A DNA stretch of 24,165 nucleotides from Dehalococcoidia bacterium (GTDB lineage: Bacteria; Chloroflexota; Dehalococcoidia; GIF9; AB-539-J10), in NCBI GenBank assembly GCA_023229725.1, contig JALNYR010000020.1, forward strand, positions 1-24,165, read 5' to 3'. A program made the position numbers and the translations under genes. The notes beneath the pieces were generated by a model. It was not told the DNA's origin, searched no databases, and saw only the letters and a program-made list of their open reading frames with translations. Positions 22,909-24,165 of the stretch are shown here, in pieces. The stretch's first letter is position 1. Each line of letters begins with the position of its first letter.

Positions 22909-23589
22909 CTAGCTCTCGACGACCACGCGGGCATCGACCGCAACCACGCCGTCCTTGTAGGCGAACACGGGGTTGAGGTCAAGCTCCTTCACCTGGGGAT
23001 GCTGCTCAACGAACTCGGATACCTTCACGATGAGCTTCTCGAGCGCGCCCAGGTCAGCCGGCTCGGCGCCGCGGAAGCCCTGCAGCATCGGGAAGCCCTT
23101 GATTTCGCGAATCATCTCGGCGGCATCGAACTTGGCGACGGGGACGATGCGGAACGAGACGTCCTTCAGCAGCTCGACGAGGACGCCGCCGAGGCCGAAC
23201 ATGATGACCGGCCCGAACTGCGGGTCCTTGCTCATGCCGACGATGACCTCGACGCCCTTCCGCGCCATGCTCTGCACCGAGACGCCCAGTATCCTGGCGC
23301 CCGGTACCTTTTCCTTCACCGATGCCATGATGGCGGCATAGGCCTTCTCAACCTGCGCGGCGTTCTCCAATCCCAGCTTCACGCCGCCGGAATCGCTCTT
23401 GTGGACTACCTCGGGCGAGATAATCTTGAGGGCCACCGGGAAGCCCATCTCCTTGCTGAGGGCAACGGCCTCTTTCTGATTGCGGGCGAGCTTCGTCTCA
23501 ACGACGGGGATGCCCGCGGCCTTCAACATGTCCTTGGACTCAATCTCGGTCAGTACCCGTGGACTCTGAACAGTCGTGCTCTGTGACAT
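22909..23589 (-). CDS. ADP-forming acyl-CoA synthetase, beta subunit (ATP-grasp)
   Basis: A 226-residue stand-alone ATP-grasp subunit of the length typical for split ADP-forming acetyl-CoA/acyl-CoA synthetases. LKIISPEVVHKSDSGGVKLGL at 54-74 carries His63, the histidine that relays phosphate in this subunit. GVSVQSMARKGVEVIVGMSKDPQFGPVIMFGLGG and ELDLNPVFAY complete the nucleotide-binding domain. It should pair with an alpha subunit like the one encoded at 19994-21412, but it is on the opposite strand with the dehydratase-like gene and a repeat-rich spacer between them. So the two subunits are not one operon. ATG at 23589 follows GGAAGGAG at a long spacing of about 10 nt. Confidence 0.92.
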   Translation of the reverse strand: MSQSTTVQSPRVLTEIESKDMLKAAGIPVVETKLARNQKEAVALSKEMGFPVALKIISPEVVHKSDSGGVKLGLENAAQVEKAYAAIMASVKEKVPGARILGVSVQSMARKGVEVIVGMSKDPQFGPVIMFGLGGVLVELLKDVSFRIVPVAKFDAAEMIREIKGFPMLQGFRGAEPADLGALEKLIVKVSEFVEQHPQVKELDLNPVFAYKDGVVAVDARVVVES

Positions 23590-23636
23590 GGCGCCCGTAC
23601 TCCTTCCGTCCGCATGGCTGCAGAACGCAGTGCGAC

Positions 23637-23642
23637 ATTGTA
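23637..23642 (-). promoter_or_regulatory. -10 element for the beta-subunit gene
   Basis: TACAAT on the minus strand, 47 nt before the ATG. A TTGACT lies upstream, but at 23 nt, too far for a normal spacer. Confidence 0.4.
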
Positions 23643-23809
23643 CATCAAGTGCGTCCGCAACGAGAAGTCAACAGCCGCGCGCTCGCGCAGGCTCAGAGAG
23701 AGCGGCATCCATGTCGCACGGCCTGCGGCCGGCCTTCGAGCGGCTCGACCAGGTTCGAAGTGAACCGCGCCCGGGACGCTCCAGCAATGCCCGGGCGTCA
23801 CCGTTCCTA

Positions 23810-23838
23810 TTGCGTCCCGCCGCCTCACCACCTACAAT
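23810..23838 (+). promoter_or_regulatory. Promoter of the corrinoid protein gene
   Basis: TTGCGT (23810-23815), a 17-nt spacer and TACAAT (23833-23838). The transcript would start about 60 nt before the ATG at 23903, which has AAGGAGGAAG upstream. Confidence 0.6.
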
Positions 23839-23902
23839 CCTGTCTGCAACAACGTGCAGTCTCCCCACGACTCACCGGCACATCTGAAGGAGGAAGAGCG
23901 CC

Positions 23903-24165
23903 ATGAGCAGTGACATCCTCGACAGCCTGAAGAAGGCCATCCTCGACTACGACCCTGACGCCTCCGCGGCAGCCGCGCGAAAGGCGGTCGACGCGGGCAT
24001 CGCTCCAACGGACATACTGGCGGCCATGACCGATGCCATCAGGCAGATCGGCGAAGGATTCAACAGGGGCGACCTCTTCCTGCCGGACCTCGTCGGAGGG
24101 GCCGATGCCATGTCCACCGCCACGCCCATCGTCCAGGAACAGATACAGCGTCTCGGCGCGAAGAC
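23903..24165 (+). CDS. Corrinoid (B12-binding) methyltransferase protein, 3' end beyond the window
   Basis: Only the first 87 codons are in the window. They form the four-helix cap that precedes the cobalamin-binding domain in corrinoid proteins of the MtmC/MtbC/MtgC type. The visible order is SLKKAILDYDPDASAAAARKA at 8-28, AGIAPTDILAAMTDAIRQIGEGFNRGDLFLPDLV at 31-64, and then ADAMSTATPIVQEQI. GxxFxxGxxFLPxL is the usual cap signature. The B12 motif DxHxxG and the rest would lie to the right. Such proteins carry a methyl group from a methyltransferase partner acting on methylamines, betaine or methoxy compounds to a second methyltransferase, usually with THF as acceptor. No partner methyltransferase gene is in view; neighbours to the right should tell the substrate. 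Confidence 0.88.
   Translation, partial: MSSDILDSLKKAILDYDPDASAAAARKAVDAGIAPTDILAAMTDAIRQIGEGFNRGDLFLPDLVGGADAMSTATPIVQEQIQRLGAK

Larger units (their letters stand above)
23590..23902. other. Divergent intergenic region, 313 nt
   Basis: This spacer separates the beta-subunit gene (minus) from the corrinoid protein gene (plus). It holds a -10 for each direction and the perfect 8-bp inverted repeat CGCCCGGG/CCCGGGCG (23768-23775 and 23790-23797, 14-nt loop). That repeat lies just upstream of the plus-strand -35 and could be an operator. Short open frames crossing the spacer lack credible ribosome sites or family signatures. I see no gene in it. Confidence 0.55.

Noticed and set aside
23559..23906. 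Small genes in the divergent spacer
   Set aside because: Frames of about 60-115 codons cross promoters and the neighbouring start codon, lack good ribosome sites and show no family signature.

Overview
The window is high-GC bacterial DNA, densely packed with metabolic genes. It has no tRNA, rRNA, CRISPR array or recognisable transposase gene. About half the genes start with GTG or TTG, and most transcription units are preceded by a TACAAT/TAGAAT -10 hexamer. The gene set is a PyrR-led pyrimidine operon, a C1-THF-synthase-like formate-THF ligase, a split ADP-forming acyl-CoA synthetase, a beta-keto acid cleavage enzyme and a corrinoid protein. This fits an uncultured Chloroflexota such as Dehalococcoidia/SAR202, but the taxonomic call is an inference from gene content only.

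Region 1 (1-6520, minus strand) is a de novo pyrimidine operon in the order pyrR-pyrB-pyrC-carB, with overlapping or abutting genes, a promoter at about 6492-6520 and a roughly 110-nt leader. carB runs off the left edge. carA, which normally sits beside carB, is not here. PyrB carries a C-terminal zinc domain resembling that of PyrI, plus a degenerate tail. Region 2 (6564-8640, plus strand) is a methyltransferase-like gene overlapping a Glu/Leu/Phe/Val-dehydrogenase-family gene. Region 3 (8701-13638, plus strand) holds formate-THF ligase (fhs), then two 53%-identical 3-hydroxyacyl-CoA-dehydrogenase-family genes flanking an extended-SDR gene that resembles L-threonine 3-dehydrogenase.

Region 4 (13721-16767, minus strand) holds a DUF4389-type membrane protein, an unrecognised four-helix membrane protein and an M20-type amidohydrolase of the N-carbamoyl-amino-acid hydrolase group. 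Region 5 (16881-22628, plus strand) holds a beta-keto acid cleavage enzyme (BKACE/DUF849), an acetoacetyl-CoA synthetase, the alpha subunit of an ADP-forming acyl-CoA synthetase, and a UxaA/SuyB-like dehydratase large subunit. Region 6 (22629-24165) has a repeat-rich spacer with a strong two-way terminator, the ADP-forming acyl-CoA synthetase beta subunit on the minus strand, and the start of a corrinoid (B12-binding) protein at the right edge.

The most interesting reading is a catabolic module. Hydroxy acids would be oxidised to beta-keto acids by the dehydrogenase pair. BKACE would split these with acetyl-CoA into acetoacetate and a new acyl-CoA. The adjacent ligase would activate the acetoacetate, and the ADP-forming synthetase could recover ATP from the acyl-CoA. 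Formate-THF ligase and the corrinoid protein point to linked one-carbon metabolism. The individual enzyme families are well supported; the substrates and the assembled pathway are inference.
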